Below are positions 8,361 through 16,361 of a DNA stretch of 64,000 nt, piece after piece. Both the position numbers and the translations under genes were made by a program. Within the stretch, counting starts at the first letter, position 1, and each line of letters begins with the position of its first letter. The DNA comes from Chloroflexota bacterium (GTDB taxonomy: Bacteria; Chloroflexota; Dehalococcoidia; Lucifugimonadales; UBA3495), in the NCBI GenBank assembly GCA_028875655.1, contig JAPPCX010000116.1, positions 1 through 64,000 on the forward strand, read 5' to 3'. Under the pieces are notes generated by a model. It did not search any database. It had not been told where the DNA came from and was given only the letters and a program-made list of their open reading frames with translations.

Positions 8361-9197
8361 TCAAAGCAATCGCGGGCTGGGCATAGTAGCAGATGCTTCA
8401 CCCACCGCAACCGTCTCATCCCGGTCGTTGCGAATGTCAACGATCAATGTGGTGTAGCGAGTGCCACGGTGATCTTCATCGCAGCGCACGATGATGGCAT
8501 CTGCCGCCAGCCGGTCGCCCGGCACTACAGGCGCGCGGTGCGCCATCGCCAGGCGCCCGCCCCAGCGAAAGTCATCGCCCAGGCGTCGCCCAACCTGTCC
8601 TTCAAGCCAGCCGGCCAGAAGCTGGGTCTCGCCTTGACCATCTATCGGCTTGGCAATGCCCATCAGCTCGCACCGCAGTTTTTCATAAGCGCGGAGCCGT
8701 TCGCCGTATGGCGCGACCCACTCGCCCAGCCGCAACGAATCGCCGACCAGCCCGGTGAATCCGCGCCCGGGCTGAACGGTTGGAGCGTCATTGCGGTGCT
8801 CCGCTGCCCGCTGAGGTTCGGCCTCCGTGTTGCCGATGGTAAAGGCCGCCTCGGACCGAAGGATCTCGGTGCCAATCTCGTCAACGGCAAAGGCCGACAC
8901 CCTCAACCACGGTGCGCCATCCTTTTCGCGAATTTCCTTGAGCCATCCGCCGACCTGGATGCGGCGCCCCGGGGTCGGTGGCCGAAGAAACTCAAACCTG
9001 CGCCAGGCCGTAGTCAGTCCGGAGATGCCGAATCGAGCGACTGCCATGGATTCGCAGTCGTCGGCGATCAGATTCGCATAGTTGCCGCAGTCTCCGGCCA
9101 ACGCCCGGTATCCGGCCATCACGTCATCGTTGATCAGGTATTCCAGGTTCCCCAGTTGCTCGCCGGCCGCCACGCCGCGAAACCTCGCGCTACGCAT
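8361..9197 (-). CDS. double-hotdog (MaoC/FAS1-like dehydratase) family protein
   Basis: The 278-residue protein looks like two hotdog-fold halves, as in MaoC-like hydratases and acyl-thioester dehydratases. The first half covers about 1-125, with YRALAGDCGNYANL and FEFLRPPTPGRRIQVGGWL. The second covers about 185-270, with RLAMAHRAPVVPGDRL and RYTTLIVDIRNDRDE. A canonical D...H hydratase pair is not clearly visible, so catalytic activity is uncertain. Its ATG overlaps the 3' end of the TPR gene by 8 bp, indicating translational coupling. Binding or dehydration of acyl-CoA thioesters is the family-based expectation. Confidence 0.6.
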   Translation of the reverse strand: MRSARFRGVAAGEQLGNLEYLINDDVMAGYRALAGDCGNYANLIADDCESMAVARFGISGLTTAWRRFEFLRPPTPGRRIQVGGWLKEIREKDGAPWLRVSAFAVDEIGTEILRSEAAFTIGNTEAEPQRAAEHRNDAPTVQPGRGFTGLVGDSLRLGEWVAPYGERLRAYEKLRCELMGIAKPIDGQGETQLLAGWLEGQVGRRLGDDFRWGGRLAMAHRAPVVPGDRLAADAIIVRCDEDHRGTRYTTLIVDIRNDRDETVAVGEASATMPSPRLL

Positions 9198-10245
9198 TGT
9201 CGCCTGCGCTGGTGAGACGGGTGTACTCCAGAAGGTCGGCGACTGCCTTTTCCTCGTCGCCCAACTCCCGACGGGACATGGCCCGGCCGCGAAACGCTTC
9301 GGCGAGTTTCGGGTTCAGCTCAATCGCCCTGCTGAACGCGGCCACGCCGGCGGCAAAATCACCGCAAGCGCAAAGGGAGTTTCCCAGTGACAGCCAGACG
9401 CCGGCCAACGTGCTGTCCCGGGCGATCGCCCGTTCGTACTGCTCGATAGCGGTTTGGTGATCGCCCAGATCCGCATGTGCGACGCCGCGATTGTGGAAAA
9501 GCGTCGCGGTGTCCATCCCGCAGGACTGCGCCGCGCCAAAGTCCGACAGCGCGCCCCCGGGATCACCCTGGTTGCGGCGGGCGATGCCACGGTTGTACAG
9601 CGCGTTGGCGAACGCCGGCACCGCCTCGATTGCGGCGTCATAATCGGAGATCGCGCTTGCGTAATCCCCACGGTCGCTGTGCAGATTTCCGCGCGCGTAA
9701 CGATAATCCGGCTCAGAGGGCCGCAATTCGATGGCCCGGTTGTAAAACGCCAATGCCGTGTCCCGGTCGCCAATGTCCCGGTGAGCGATGCCCAGATTGT
9801 AGTGGGCATTGGCGTGGTCGGGGTTGATCCGAATCGAAGTCTGGAAATCCTCGATAGCGTCCTGGTACCTGCCCAGCGAGATTCGGGCCACGCCGCGCGC
9901 GTAGTGATAGTCGGCGTCGTCCGGTTCCAGCTCAATCGCGGCGGTGTAGTCGCTGATGGCGTCTTCGTAGTAGCCCAGGTGCCGGCGCACGACGCCCCGG
10001 GCGTAGTACGGCACGGGATATTGCGGGTCGGCCAGGATCGCCCGTGTATAGTCGGCCACGGCTTGGTTCAAATCGCCGCCGTTCCGATAGGCAAGGCCTC
10101 GGTAGTAGTACGCCGGGGCGAACTCGTCGTTCATCTCCAGCGCACTGTCGAAGTCGTCGATTGCAGCCGCCAGTTGGCCGGCCCGCAGCGCCAGTTGCCC
10201 CCGCGCCGTGTAGTGAAATTCCGTTGGCAGGTCCCCAGCCATCAC
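9190..10245 (-). CDS. tetratricopeptide repeat protein
   Basis: Almost the whole 351-residue protein consists of about nine or ten tandem 34-residue TPR units. Each carries the expected Gly/Ala, Tyr and Pro positions (for example AIDDFDSALEMNDEFAPAYY and AIEDFQTSIRINPDHANAHY). No signal peptide or extra catalytic domain is visible. TPR arrays act as protein-protein scaffolds; partners are unknown. The stop codon overlaps the start of the hotdog gene, and the GNAT gene ends 12 bp upstream of its start, so all three are likely co-transcribed. Confidence 0.87.
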   Translation of the reverse strand: MMAGDLPTEFHYTARGQLALRAGQLAAAIDDFDSALEMNDEFAPAYYYRGLAYRNGGDLNQAVADYTRAILADPQYPVPYYARGVVRRHLGYYEDAISDYTAAIELEPDDADYHYARGVARISLGRYQDAIEDFQTSIRINPDHANAHYNLGIAHRDIGDRDTALAFYNRAIELRPSEPDYRYARGNLHSDRGDYASAISDYDAAIEAVPAFANALYNRGIARRNQGDPGGALSDFGAAQSCGMDTATLFHNRGVAHADLGDHQTAIEQYERAIARDSTLAGVWLSLGNSLCACGDFAAGVAAFSRAIELNPKLAEAFRGRAMSRRELGDEEKAVADLLEYTRLTSAGDNA

Positions 10246-10257
10246 GCAAATCCGATT

Positions 10258-10713
10258 CTACGACGGCCCGAATTCGGTTTCGTACAGGTCGTATTCGGAA
10301 TGGTGCATTCCCAACGACTCGTAGGTCCTTTTCGCGCCCAGATTCTCCCGCATCACGTACAACCGAATTCCCCGGACGTTGTCCTCCGCAGCGGCCAGTT
10401 CTTCCAGCCGGCGGTAAAGTCCCCGGTACACGCCTTTCCGCCGGTGTGCCGGCTCAACGTACACCGACTGTATCCACCAGATCCACCCGTTGCGCCAGTC
10501 GCTCCACTCGTAGGTGACCATCAACTGCCCCGCCGGCTCGCCATCCAGTTCCGACAACAGGTAGAAAGCCCTTCCCGGGTCGGCGAGGGCGGCTTCTACT
10601 CCCGGGGTCAGCACGTCCGGGTCCAGTTCCACGTCCTCCGATTCCAGGGCCATCGCAGCGTTGAAGCGCGCGATGGTGGCCGAGTCGGAGGTACTGGCGG
10701 TGCGGATTTGCAT
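10258..10713 (-). CDS. GNAT family N-acetyltransferase
   Basis: The 151-residue protein has the GNAT core: N-terminal IRTASTSDSATIARF, central strand IQSVYVEPAHRRKGVYRGLYRR containing the acetyl-CoA pyrophosphate-binding R-x-x-G-x-x/G segment, and C-terminal MRENLGAKRTYESLGM. The acceptor is unknown. The ATG at 10713 is preferred to the long upstream extension because GGAGG lies 9 nt upstream and the GNAT fold begins there. It is divergent from the M20 peptidase gene, with a 90-bp shared control region. Confidence 0.87.
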   Translation of the reverse strand: MQIRTASTSDSATIARFNAAMALESEDVELDPDVLTPGVEAALADPGRAFYLLSELDGEPAGQLMVTYEWSDWRNGWIWWIQSVYVEPAHRRKGVYRGLYRRLEELAAAEDNVRGIRLYVMRENLGAKRTYESLGMHHSEYDLYETEFGPS

Positions 10714-10758
10714 AACCTGGCCTCCTTGGTGGCAAATGTTCATTCTAATAACCTGCGA

Positions 10759-10764
10759 TATAAT
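10759..10764 (+). promoter_or_regulatory. -10 hexamer in the GNAT/M20 divergent region
   Basis: A perfect TATAAT lies 39 bp upstream of the M20 peptidase start, in a short AT-rich patch of the divergent intergenic region. A -35 match is poor, so this is a tentative promoter. Confidence 0.45.
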
Positions 10765-10803
10765 AGGCAACCTCAATTCAGCCGCCGACGCGCGAGGTGT
10801 CCC

Positions 10804-11886
10804 ATGCCAAACCATGAACGATTGGTCAACGATTTCAGCGACTTGGTGCGAATCGACAGCCCGTCCGGTGAGGAGTGGGACGTGGCGCTGCACGTGTCCG
10901 AACGGCTTAGCAACCTCGGATTCCAGGTAGCCCGCGATGATCATGGCAACGTGATCGCCCGCGAGGGCGGCGACAGCCCTCTGATACTGTCCGCGCACAT
11001 GGACACGGTGGACCCGGGTCGCAGCATCAAACCCCAGGTGGTGGGGGACCGTATCACGTCCGACGGCAGCACCATCCTGGGTGGGGACTGCAAGGCCGGC
11101 GTGGCGGCGATTTTGGAAGCGCTGGAATCAGTCAAGGAAGATGGCCGCCCCCGTCGTCCACTGGAAGTGATTTTCACTCGTGGCGAAGAAATCGGCCTCG
11201 TCGGCGCGTCCAACCTCGACTTTTCCATGATTCGCGGCACCGAGGCGGTGGTGTTCGACGGCAACGGCCCGGTCAACACCATCACCGGCGCCAGCCCGAC
11301 CTACATGGCGTTTGATGTCAACGTGCGTGGCCGGGGCGCCCACGCCGGCGTGGAACCCGAAAAGGGGTTGTCGGCCATCAAGATTGCCAGCGACCTGATC
11401 GCGGAACTCCCGCAGGGTCGCATCGACCAGGAAACCACGTTCAACGTGGCAACCATCACCGGCGGCACGGTACGCAACGCAGTTCCGTCGGAGGCATCAA
11501 TAACCGGCGAATTCCGCAGCATGAACATGGAATCCCTGGAACTGCTGCGCATGCAGTTGCTGGCCGCGGTCAACACCGTCCGCTCCCGTTACACTGACGC
11601 GGAAATCACTGAGAACCTGGAGATGATGTTCCAGATGTACCGCCTCGACCCCAACGAGGCCACTGCCCAGTTGGTCATGCGGGTCATGCGCGAGATGTCC
11701 CTGGAACCCAACATCAAGCCCTCCGGCGGCGGCACTGACGGCAACGTATTCCGGCTCAACGGTATCGAGAGTGTGGTCGTGGGGATGGCCACCAATCTAA
11801 TGCACACCATCGACGAATACGTGGTCATCCCCGACCTGTTGAACACCTCCCGGTTCTGCGAGGAGCTGATGACCTTCGGCGCGTAG
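10804..11886 (+). CDS. M20 family metallopeptidase, PepT-like
   Basis: The 360-residue enzyme shows dinuclear-zinc peptidase motifs in order: LSAHMDTVDPG (zinc His and Asp), LGGDCKAGVAAILEAL, FTRGEEIGLVGA (catalytic Glu pair), the dimerisation-domain GRGAHAGVEPEKG, and a C-terminal zinc His in LMHTIDEYV. These suit PepT-type tripeptidases or related M20 aminoacyl hydrolases. Start: the ATG at 10804 follows GAGGTG. A longer in-frame extension to 9454 lies antisense to real genes and is rejected. The gene stands alone and divergent from the GNAT operon. Its natural substrate is unknown. Confidence 0.88.
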   Translation: MPNHERLVNDFSDLVRIDSPSGEEWDVALHVSERLSNLGFQVARDDHGNVIAREGGDSPLILSAHMDTVDPGRSIKPQVVGDRITSDGSTILGGDCKAGVAAILEALESVKEDGRPRRPLEVIFTRGEEIGLVGASNLDFSMIRGTEAVVFDGNGPVNTITGASPTYMAFDVNVRGRGAHAGVEPEKGLSAIKIASDLIAELPQGRIDQETTFNVATITGGTVRNAVPSEASITGEFRSMNMESLELLRMQLLAAVNTVRSRYTDAEITENLEMMFQMYRLDPNEATAQLVMRVMREMSLEPNIKPSGGGTDGNVFRLNGIESVVVGMATNLMHTIDEYVVIPDLLNTSRFCEELMTFGA

Positions 11887-11921
11887 TGCCGGGCTGTTCC
11901 CGAGTTGAGTGACTTTGACAC

Positions 11922-11948
11922 CGCTCGTCCTGAGCCTGTCGAAGGATG
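11922..11948. repeat. GAGCCTGTCGAA interspersed repeat
   Basis: CGCTCGTCCTGAGCCTGTCG and the following GAAGGATG form one copy of a dispersed repeat with relatives at 42081, 47926 and 49933. It lies between the convergent M20 peptidase and RNase D genes. Confidence 0.7.
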
Positions 11949-11955
11949 TTTCCCG

Positions 11956-13089
11956 TTACTGTTCCCAGCCATCCACCAACTGCGTCAGCTCAGCGCCGAA
12001 CTCCGCGCGCTGCCAACGTCGCACGTCTCCCTCGCCGCCGGCCAGTTCGTGTGCCATGCTGCCGGCGTACAGGGCGATCCGCTCCAGGCTCGTGGTAGGC
12101 CAGATGTGACTGACCGCTATCCCCAGGTCGTCTGATAATTGCGCCCGCCACCGTTTCAGCGATTTTAGCCGCTCGCGGCGTTCCGGCGTCCACGGTTCGG
12201 GCGGCGCGTCGGGTCGCTCGGGTTTAGGTTCTTCCGGCCCGTCCCTCCCGCGTTGCATCGCCTCCAGCAGTTCGCCGAAGCATCGCCCCGCCAACATGCC
12301 GCCCGTTCCGCGTTCCACGATCCCATCGGACTGCGCCAGCGCGAGCAGGTCATCGTTGCTCGCCACCTGATGCACCGGCATATCCCACACGCAGGCTTTG
12401 CCGTCGCGAAAGGCGTACAATTCGCGCAGCACGGCCATTTGCCGCGGGTCCAGTGAGTCCCAGCCCTTGACGCGCCGGTAAGCCGTATCCAGGGGTTCCT
12501 CGGGCGGATGTCGCAAGGCGCTTACCCGGTCACACTCTTCCCGCACCCAATCTTGCCTGCCGGTTTTCTCCAGGTGGTAGTCCAACTCATCCACCAGAGT
12601 CAAGAGGTGGTGGACGTCGCTGGCTGCATAGTCCAAGGCTGACCTGGACAACGGCCTCAATCCCCAGTGCGACATCTGCAACTGCCGGTCTTTCGGGATC
12701 ACCACGCCGCAGAATTCTTCCAGCACTGCCCCCAAATTGGGCCGGCCAACGCCCAGGAAACGCGCCGCCATCCCGGTGTCGAACAGGTTGCTGACCGTGA
12801 AGCCGAAATCCCGGTGCAGGAACCGGACGTCTTCCTCCGAGCCATGCACGGCTTTCAGCACTGAGCCGTCGCCCAGTATGTTCCCCAGGACGGACAGGTC
12901 GTCCACTGTTATCGGGTCGAGCAGGTACGTCCTCTTGCCGTCTGAAATCTGTATCAGGCAGATGCGTTCCCGGTACGCGAACCTGCCATTCCGTTCCGTG
13001 TCCAAAGCCAGCCGCGGCGATTCGCTCAGCTCCGCGGCCACGGCGTCCCATTCAGCCTGTTCGCTGATATATCTGTACCGGTCAGGCAA
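11956..13089 (-). CDS. rnd: ribonuclease D-like 3'-5' exonuclease with HRDC domain
   Basis: The 377-residue protein joins a DEDD exonuclease domain to an HRDC region. The exonuclease motifs are LALDTERNGRFAYRERICLIQIS (motif I with D and E), VHGSEEDVRFL and NLFDTGMAARFLG (motif II), and YAASDVHHLLTL (motif III, YxxxD type). The HRDC-like helical region is at about 215-290, followed by a second helical C-terminal module. RNase D trims 3' ends of tRNA and other stable RNAs. The TTG at 13089 is chosen because it gives the usual RNase D N-terminus, and because a -10-like TACACT lies downstream of the only earlier start (GTG at 13158). That choice is uncertain. Confidence 0.82.
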   Translation of the reverse strand: MPDRYRYISEQAEWDAVAAELSESPRLALDTERNGRFAYRERICLIQISDGKRTYLLDPITVDDLSVLGNILGDGSVLKAVHGSEEDVRFLHRDFGFTVSNLFDTGMAARFLGVGRPNLGAVLEEFCGVVIPKDRQLQMSHWGLRPLSRSALDYAASDVHHLLTLVDELDYHLEKTGRQDWVREECDRVSALRHPPEEPLDTAYRRVKGWDSLDPRQMAVLRELYAFRDGKACVWDMPVHQVASNDDLLALAQSDGIVERGTGGMLAGRCFGELLEAMQRGRDGPEEPKPERPDAPPEPWTPERRERLKSLKRWRAQLSDDLGIAVSHIWPTTSLERIALYAGSMAHELAGGEGDVRRWQRAEFGAELTQLVDGWEQ

Positions 13090-13147
13090 ACCGTTTCCCT
13101 TTACCTTCCATGGTATCGTCCAATCGTGACGGAAATCATCAGCCCAA

Positions 13148-13207
13148 GTGTAGCACACCGGAGAGGGACTTGACGTAACGGACGTCTTTCGGGCCCCGTG
13201 CTATACT
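13148..13207. promoter_or_regulatory. divergent promoter region between rnd and the HpcH/HpaI gene
   Basis: On the plus strand TGCTATACT (13199-13207) is an extended -10 for the aldolase gene. On the minus strand TGCTACACT (-10 at 13153-13148) is a similar element pointing into rnd. Neither has a clear -35 at the standard distance. Confidence 0.5.
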
Positions 13208-13239
13208 CCGTGAGTCGCCCGCATGGGCAGCCAATCCCA

Positions 13240-13284
13240 CCCACGCTGCACGGACCCACACTGCACGGACCCACACTGCAAGGA
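13240..13284 (+). repeat. three tandem 15-bp repeats in a 5' leader
   Basis: The units are CCCACGCTGCACGGA, CCCACACTGCACGGA and CCCACACTGCAAGGA. The third unit changes CACGGA to CAAGGA and so creates the AAGGAG ribosome-binding site of the aldolase gene at 13297. The array lies between the -10 element and the start codon. Confidence 0.85.
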
Positions 13285-13296
13285 GAGTACACCTCG

Positions 13297-14079
13297 ATGA
13301 GCGGCGCAGATCTCAAAAACACTCTCGCCCAAGGTGGTCGCATCTTCGGCACAATGATCAGCATCAACCGCAGTCCCCGCTGGATCCCTATCCTGGACGA
13401 TGTGGGCCTGGACTACGTGATCATCGACACCGAGCACAGCCCCCGCAGCCGGGGCGAACTCGGCGACTATCTGACCATGTTCAACACCATCAGCGTGGTG
13501 CCCATCGTCCGCATCCCGATCCCGGATTCCCACTACGTCACCATGGCCATCGACGCCGGAGCGCAAGGTGTCCTTGCCCCCTACTGCGAGTCCGTGGACG
13601 AAGTGCGCGAGGTGGTCAAGGCCACCAAGTTCCGCCCGCTGAAGGGCGCGGCCGCGGAGCAGGCGCTGGAAACCGGCGACTTCCCCAGCGATGCCAGCCG
13701 GGAGTACCTGGAAGCGCGAAATCGCAACAACATCTGCATCATCGGCATTGAGAGCCAGGCCGCCGTTGATAACCTGGACTCCATCTTGGACGTGCCTCAA
13801 ATCGACGCCATTTTCGTCGGCCCCAACGACATGAGCATCTCGCTGGGCGTGCCCGACGACTACGGCCAGGAAATCTACAAGACCACCGTGAAGGGCATTA
13901 TTGACAAGTGCGAGGAGCGCAGCATACCCACCCTGGTCCACCACCAGACGCCGGAATTATCGGAGTACTGGATCGAGCAGGGAGCGCGCTTCGTCCTCCA
14001 CGGCACCGACCGGCGCGCTCTGGCGGAAGGATTCCGCACCGATTTCACTCGCTTGAGGAACAAAGCGGCCGGACTGTAG
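13297..14079 (+). CDS. HpcH/HpaI family aldolase
   Basis: The 260-residue TIM-barrel protein matches class II pyruvate-type aldolases (HpaI, 2-keto-3-deoxy-L-rhamnonate aldolase, macrophomate synthase group). These cleave 2-oxo-hydroxy acids to pyruvate plus an aldehyde using a divalent metal. Seen are the DTEHSPRS segment (active-site His region), PIVRIP, the metal-binding IGIESQAAVDNLD and GPNDMSISLG. The ATG at 13297 sits 8 nt after AAGGAGAG, itself the last part of a tandem repeat. Upstream in-frame codons run through that repeat and are excluded. The exact substrate is not predictable. Confidence 0.86.
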   Translation: MSGADLKNTLAQGGRIFGTMISINRSPRWIPILDDVGLDYVIIDTEHSPRSRGELGDYLTMFNTISVVPIVRIPIPDSHYVTMAIDAGAQGVLAPYCESVDEVREVVKATKFRPLKGAAAEQALETGDFPSDASREYLEARNRNNICIIGIESQAAVDNLDSILDVPQIDAIFVGPNDMSISLGVPDDYGQEIYKTTVKGIIDKCEERSIPTLVHHQTPELSEYWIEQGARFVLHGTDRRALAEGFRTDFTRLRNKAAGL

Positions 14080-14156
14080 CCGCAAGCAGCCGGCCCGATG
14101 CGCTCAGCCGCTGGACGCCTCCAGCGCTTCGGCGGCGCGAATTAACGCAATCCTTC

Positions 14157-14441
14157 TCAGTTCCGCGAACTGCCTTCCCAGCGCTCGCGGAGCGAAGCTA
14201 TGTACACCCTTTCGTACTCTCCGTGGTGCCCGGTTGAGGGATCGTCCGCCAGTCGCTCCGCCCACATGTATTCCACGTCCGCCCACACGATGGGAAAATT
14301 CGGCTGGTCAAAAAACGCCGCCACCGCGTCAAAGGGCGACGCCCCCTCCACGTAGCCAAGCATCTGGAAGTTGTCGTACAGGTTGCCCTGTTCCGACATG
14401 AACCGGCCCTTCATCGCCGCCATTATCAGATAGTTCGCCAT
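14157..14441 (-). CDS. small hypothetical protein
   Basis: The 94-residue acidic protein is not recognised. It has aromatic-rich segments (NFQMLGYVEGASPFDAVAAFFDQP, in part, and WADVEYMWAERL) and no signal peptide or membrane span. The composition fits a folded soluble protein such as a small alpha/beta domain. It lies downstream of the thiolase gene on the same strand, separated by a 55-bp gap occupied by a repeat, so co-transcription with the thiolase/OB-fold pair is possible. No functional inference is justified. Confidence 0.55.
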   Translation of the reverse strand: MANYLIMAAMKGRFMSEQGNLYDNFQMLGYVEGASPFDAVAAFFDQPNFPIVWADVEYMWAERLADDPSTGHHGEYERVYIASLRERWEGSSRN

Positions 14442-14456
14442 AGCGCAGCCAACCTG

Positions 14457-14491
14457 TCATTGCGAGGAGCGCAGCGACGTGGCAATCTCGA
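14457..14491. repeat. CATTGCGAG...GCAATCTCG interspersed palindrome
   Basis: GTCATTGCGAGGAGCGCAGC and the following GACGTGGCAATCTCG form a quasi-palindromic repeat between the hypothetical and thiolase genes. A second copy with an additional half-site lies at 15671-15730, on the other side of the thiolase gene. Very similar repeats are common in other bacteria, including Dehalococcoides-type genomes. Confidence 0.75.
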
Positions 14492-14496
14492 TACAC

Positions 14497-15651
14497 TTAT
14501 CGAGTCAGTATATGCACCGTCGTCACATCTCCCGCGCCTGAACACTGAGCCACTCCCACCCGGGGATTTTCCACCTGTCGGGGCCCGGCCTCGCCGCGCA
14601 GTTGCGTGACCGTCTCGTGAACCTGGCGGATGCCGGTCGCGCCGAAGGGATGCCCCATCGCCAACAACCCGCCGTCGGTGTTCACCGGGACGTCGCCGGT
14701 CAACGCCGTGCGGCCTTCCACCGTAGCCTGCCAGGCCTCGCCGTAGGGAAAGATGTGCAGGGCCTCAACCTGCTGCAACTCCCCGATGGTGGCCGCGTCG
14801 TGCACCTGCACGATGTCAACGTCCTCCGGGCCGATGCCCGCCATCTCGTAGGCTTGCAGCGCCGCCGGCTCGGTGCGGTACGGGCTGAACGCGGAGTGGT
14901 CGCTGCCCCGTCCGTTGTAGTTCCCCGAGGTCAGCGCGGCCGCGGCGATCCGTATGGCGCGGCCGCGGTCGATGCCGTAGGCATCCAAAGCGTCTCCGGC
15001 GCACAGGACGGCTGCTGCTCCGCCCTCGCTGGTGGGACAGCACTGGTAGAGCGTGAGCGGGTCGGCGATCAGGCGCGAGTTCAGCACGTCCTCCACTGAG
15101 TAGGTATCTTTCCGGTGCGCGTAGGGATTCATCGAGGCATTTTGCCGGGCCTTGACGGTGACCTGGGCAAAAGCTGACGGTGGCGCGCCCGTTTCTTCCA
15201 TGTACCGGGTCATGCGGAGCGCATAGCCGGCCATCATGTGATCGCCGCCGACGTAACGGGCCGGGCTGTTTTCCGCGGTCACCGTCACCGGCCCGCCGGG
15301 GACTTTCTCCGCCCCGAACGCCAACGCCATATCGAACACGCCGGAAGTGATCCCCCAGTACGCCTGCCAGAACGCCGTGGATCCGCTGGAGCAGGCATTC
15401 TCCACGTTGATGATGGGCACGCCCGTCAGCCCCAGTTGCGCCAGCGTGGTCTCCCCCACCGACATTCCGTGGTAATACACGTGGCCAAAGTAGGCCACGG
15501 GGATGGCCGTCCATGGCACGCCGGAGTCGCGGAGCGCGTCCACCACGGCATCACGTGCGAGGTCGGACAAACTCTGCTCCGGGAACCTGCCGAAAGAATG
15601 CAGGCCCACTCCGACTACGTAAACATCGCGTCCCGCTCGAAACTGCGTCAT
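14497..15651 (-). CDS. thiolase family protein (SCP-x/lipid-transfer type acetyl-CoA acetyltransferase)
   Basis: The 384-residue protein has the thiolase fold, with the acylated Cys in NVENACSSGSTAFWQA near residue 85 and the C-terminal active-site region NTDGGLLAMGHPFGATGIRQ with the catalytic His. The C-terminal Cys motif region is VGVAQCSGAGDVTTV. It belongs to the degradative/SCP-x-like branch that cleaves or condenses acyl-CoA. A DUF35 OB-fold gene lies just upstream on the same strand, a pairing that recurs for this branch; the two products usually form a complex. The 3-ketoacyl substrate is unknown. Confidence 0.87.
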   Translation of the reverse strand: MTQFRAGRDVYVVGVGLHSFGRFPEQSLSDLARDAVVDALRDSGVPWTAIPVAYFGHVYYHGMSVGETTLAQLGLTGVPIINVENACSSGSTAFWQAYWGITSGVFDMALAFGAEKVPGGPVTVTAENSPARYVGGDHMMAGYALRMTRYMEETGAPPSAFAQVTVKARQNASMNPYAHRKDTYSVEDVLNSRLIADPLTLYQCCPTSEGGAAAVLCAGDALDAYGIDRGRAIRIAAAALTSGNYNGRGSDHSAFSPYRTEPAALQAYEMAGIGPEDVDIVQVHDAATIGELQQVEALHIFPYGEAWQATVEGRTALTGDVPVNTDGGLLAMGHPFGATGIRQVHETVTQLRGEAGPRQVENPRVGVAQCSGAGDVTTVHILTR

Positions 15652-15670
15652 CTGTTCACCACCTGCTGAT

Positions 15671-15730
15671 AGTCATTGCGAGCATTCCCCACCTGAATGT
15701 CATTGCGAGCGAAGCGCGGCAATCTCGTCG
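15671..15730. repeat. CATTGCGAG repeat with extra half-site
   Basis: A half-site GTCATTGCGAG (15672-) is followed by a full copy, GTCATTGCGAGCGAAGCGCG and GCAATCTCG. It lies between the OB-fold and thiolase genes and is related to the copy at 14457. Confidence 0.7.
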
Positions 15731-15734
15731 CTCA

Positions 15735-16169
15735 TCATATGGGCCGCCACTTGTACACCACCCGCTCTGAATCCGGACCCTCCGGCATGGCAACGGGCCG
15801 CAGCGCCAGCGTCATGGGCATGCCCACCCGCAGCGCGTCATGGGAACATTCGATTACCTCGGCCAAAACGTGGGGGCCTTCCGGCAACTCCACTTCGCCC
15901 AGCACATACGGCACCGGGCCCGGCCAACCCGAAGGCGGCACGCGAACGATGGTGTAGCTATACAGGATGCCATCGGGCGCCAATTCGATTTGCTCCAACC
16001 GGGGCGACGCGCAGGACTGGCAGAAAGTCGCCGGTCCGAACACCACGACACCGCACTCCTGGCAGCGCATCCCCAGTAGGGTTCCCGCAGAACCGTCTTC
16101 GGCGTTCAAGCGGAGGCATCGTTCATCAACTGAAACAGGCACATGCAACTCGCAACGCCAATCCGGCAT
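15735..16169 (-). CDS. Zn-ribbon/OB-fold (DUF35) acyl-CoA-associated protein
   Basis: The 144-residue protein has a rubredoxin-like zinc ribbon, CQECG...CQSC, at about residues 35-55. An OB-fold follows, with the typical segments ILYSYTIVRVPPSGWPGPVPYVLGEVEL (in part) and GMPMTLAL. DUF35 proteins act as partners of SCP-x-type thiolases, and the thiolase gene follows directly. Start: the ATG at 16169 is the first plausible one. The upstream region 16170-16361 is divergent from the acyl-CoA synthetase gene and contains a repeat. Confidence 0.85.
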   Translation of the reverse strand: MPDWRCELHVPVSVDERCLRLNAEDGSAGTLLGMRCQECGVVVFGPATFCQSCASPRLEQIELAPDGILYSYTIVRVPPSGWPGPVPYVLGEVELPEGPHVLAEVIECSHDALRVGMPMTLALRPVAMPEGPDSERVVYKWRPI

Positions 16170-16324
16170 CGGCGTTTCAAAGAGTACGAGGAAGTTTAAG
16201 ACTGCCCCGGTACAGTGTCAAACCGCCGCACTACTATTGACCCTGCCCGGGCCTCGTGTTAGCGTGATTCCGCCTGCAATCAAACCGTGCATCTTCCGTC
16301 ATTCCCAAACCTACTGCCTTTGTC

Positions 16325-16344
16325 ATTCCCGCGCAGGCGGGAAT
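16325..16344. repeat. ATTCCC-N8-GGGAAT palindrome
   Basis: ATTCCCGCGCAGGCGGGAAT, in the 192-bp divergent interval between the OB-fold and acyl-CoA synthetase genes. The rest of that interval shows no gene and no clear promoter. The sequence is the same type as neisserial dRS3 repeats. Confidence 0.9.
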
Positions 16345-16361
16345 CCACCCGAGCTATTCGC

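Noticed and set aside
9454-10803. Long 5' extension of the M20 peptidase frame (to an 810-residue protein)
   Set aside because: It runs antisense across the TPR and GNAT genes, which have clear family motifs and ribosome-binding sites; the peptidase fold and a GAGGTG site begin at 10804.
13090-13158. GTG at 13158 as start of RNase D
   Set aside because: No ribosome-binding site, a -10-like element lies within the extension, and the extra residues do not match the family; TTG 13089 fits better, though not proven.
16287-16361. N-terminal extension of the acyl-CoA synthetase
   Set aside because: It is translated from the palindromic repeat (residues such as SFPRRREST) and lacks a ribosome-binding site.
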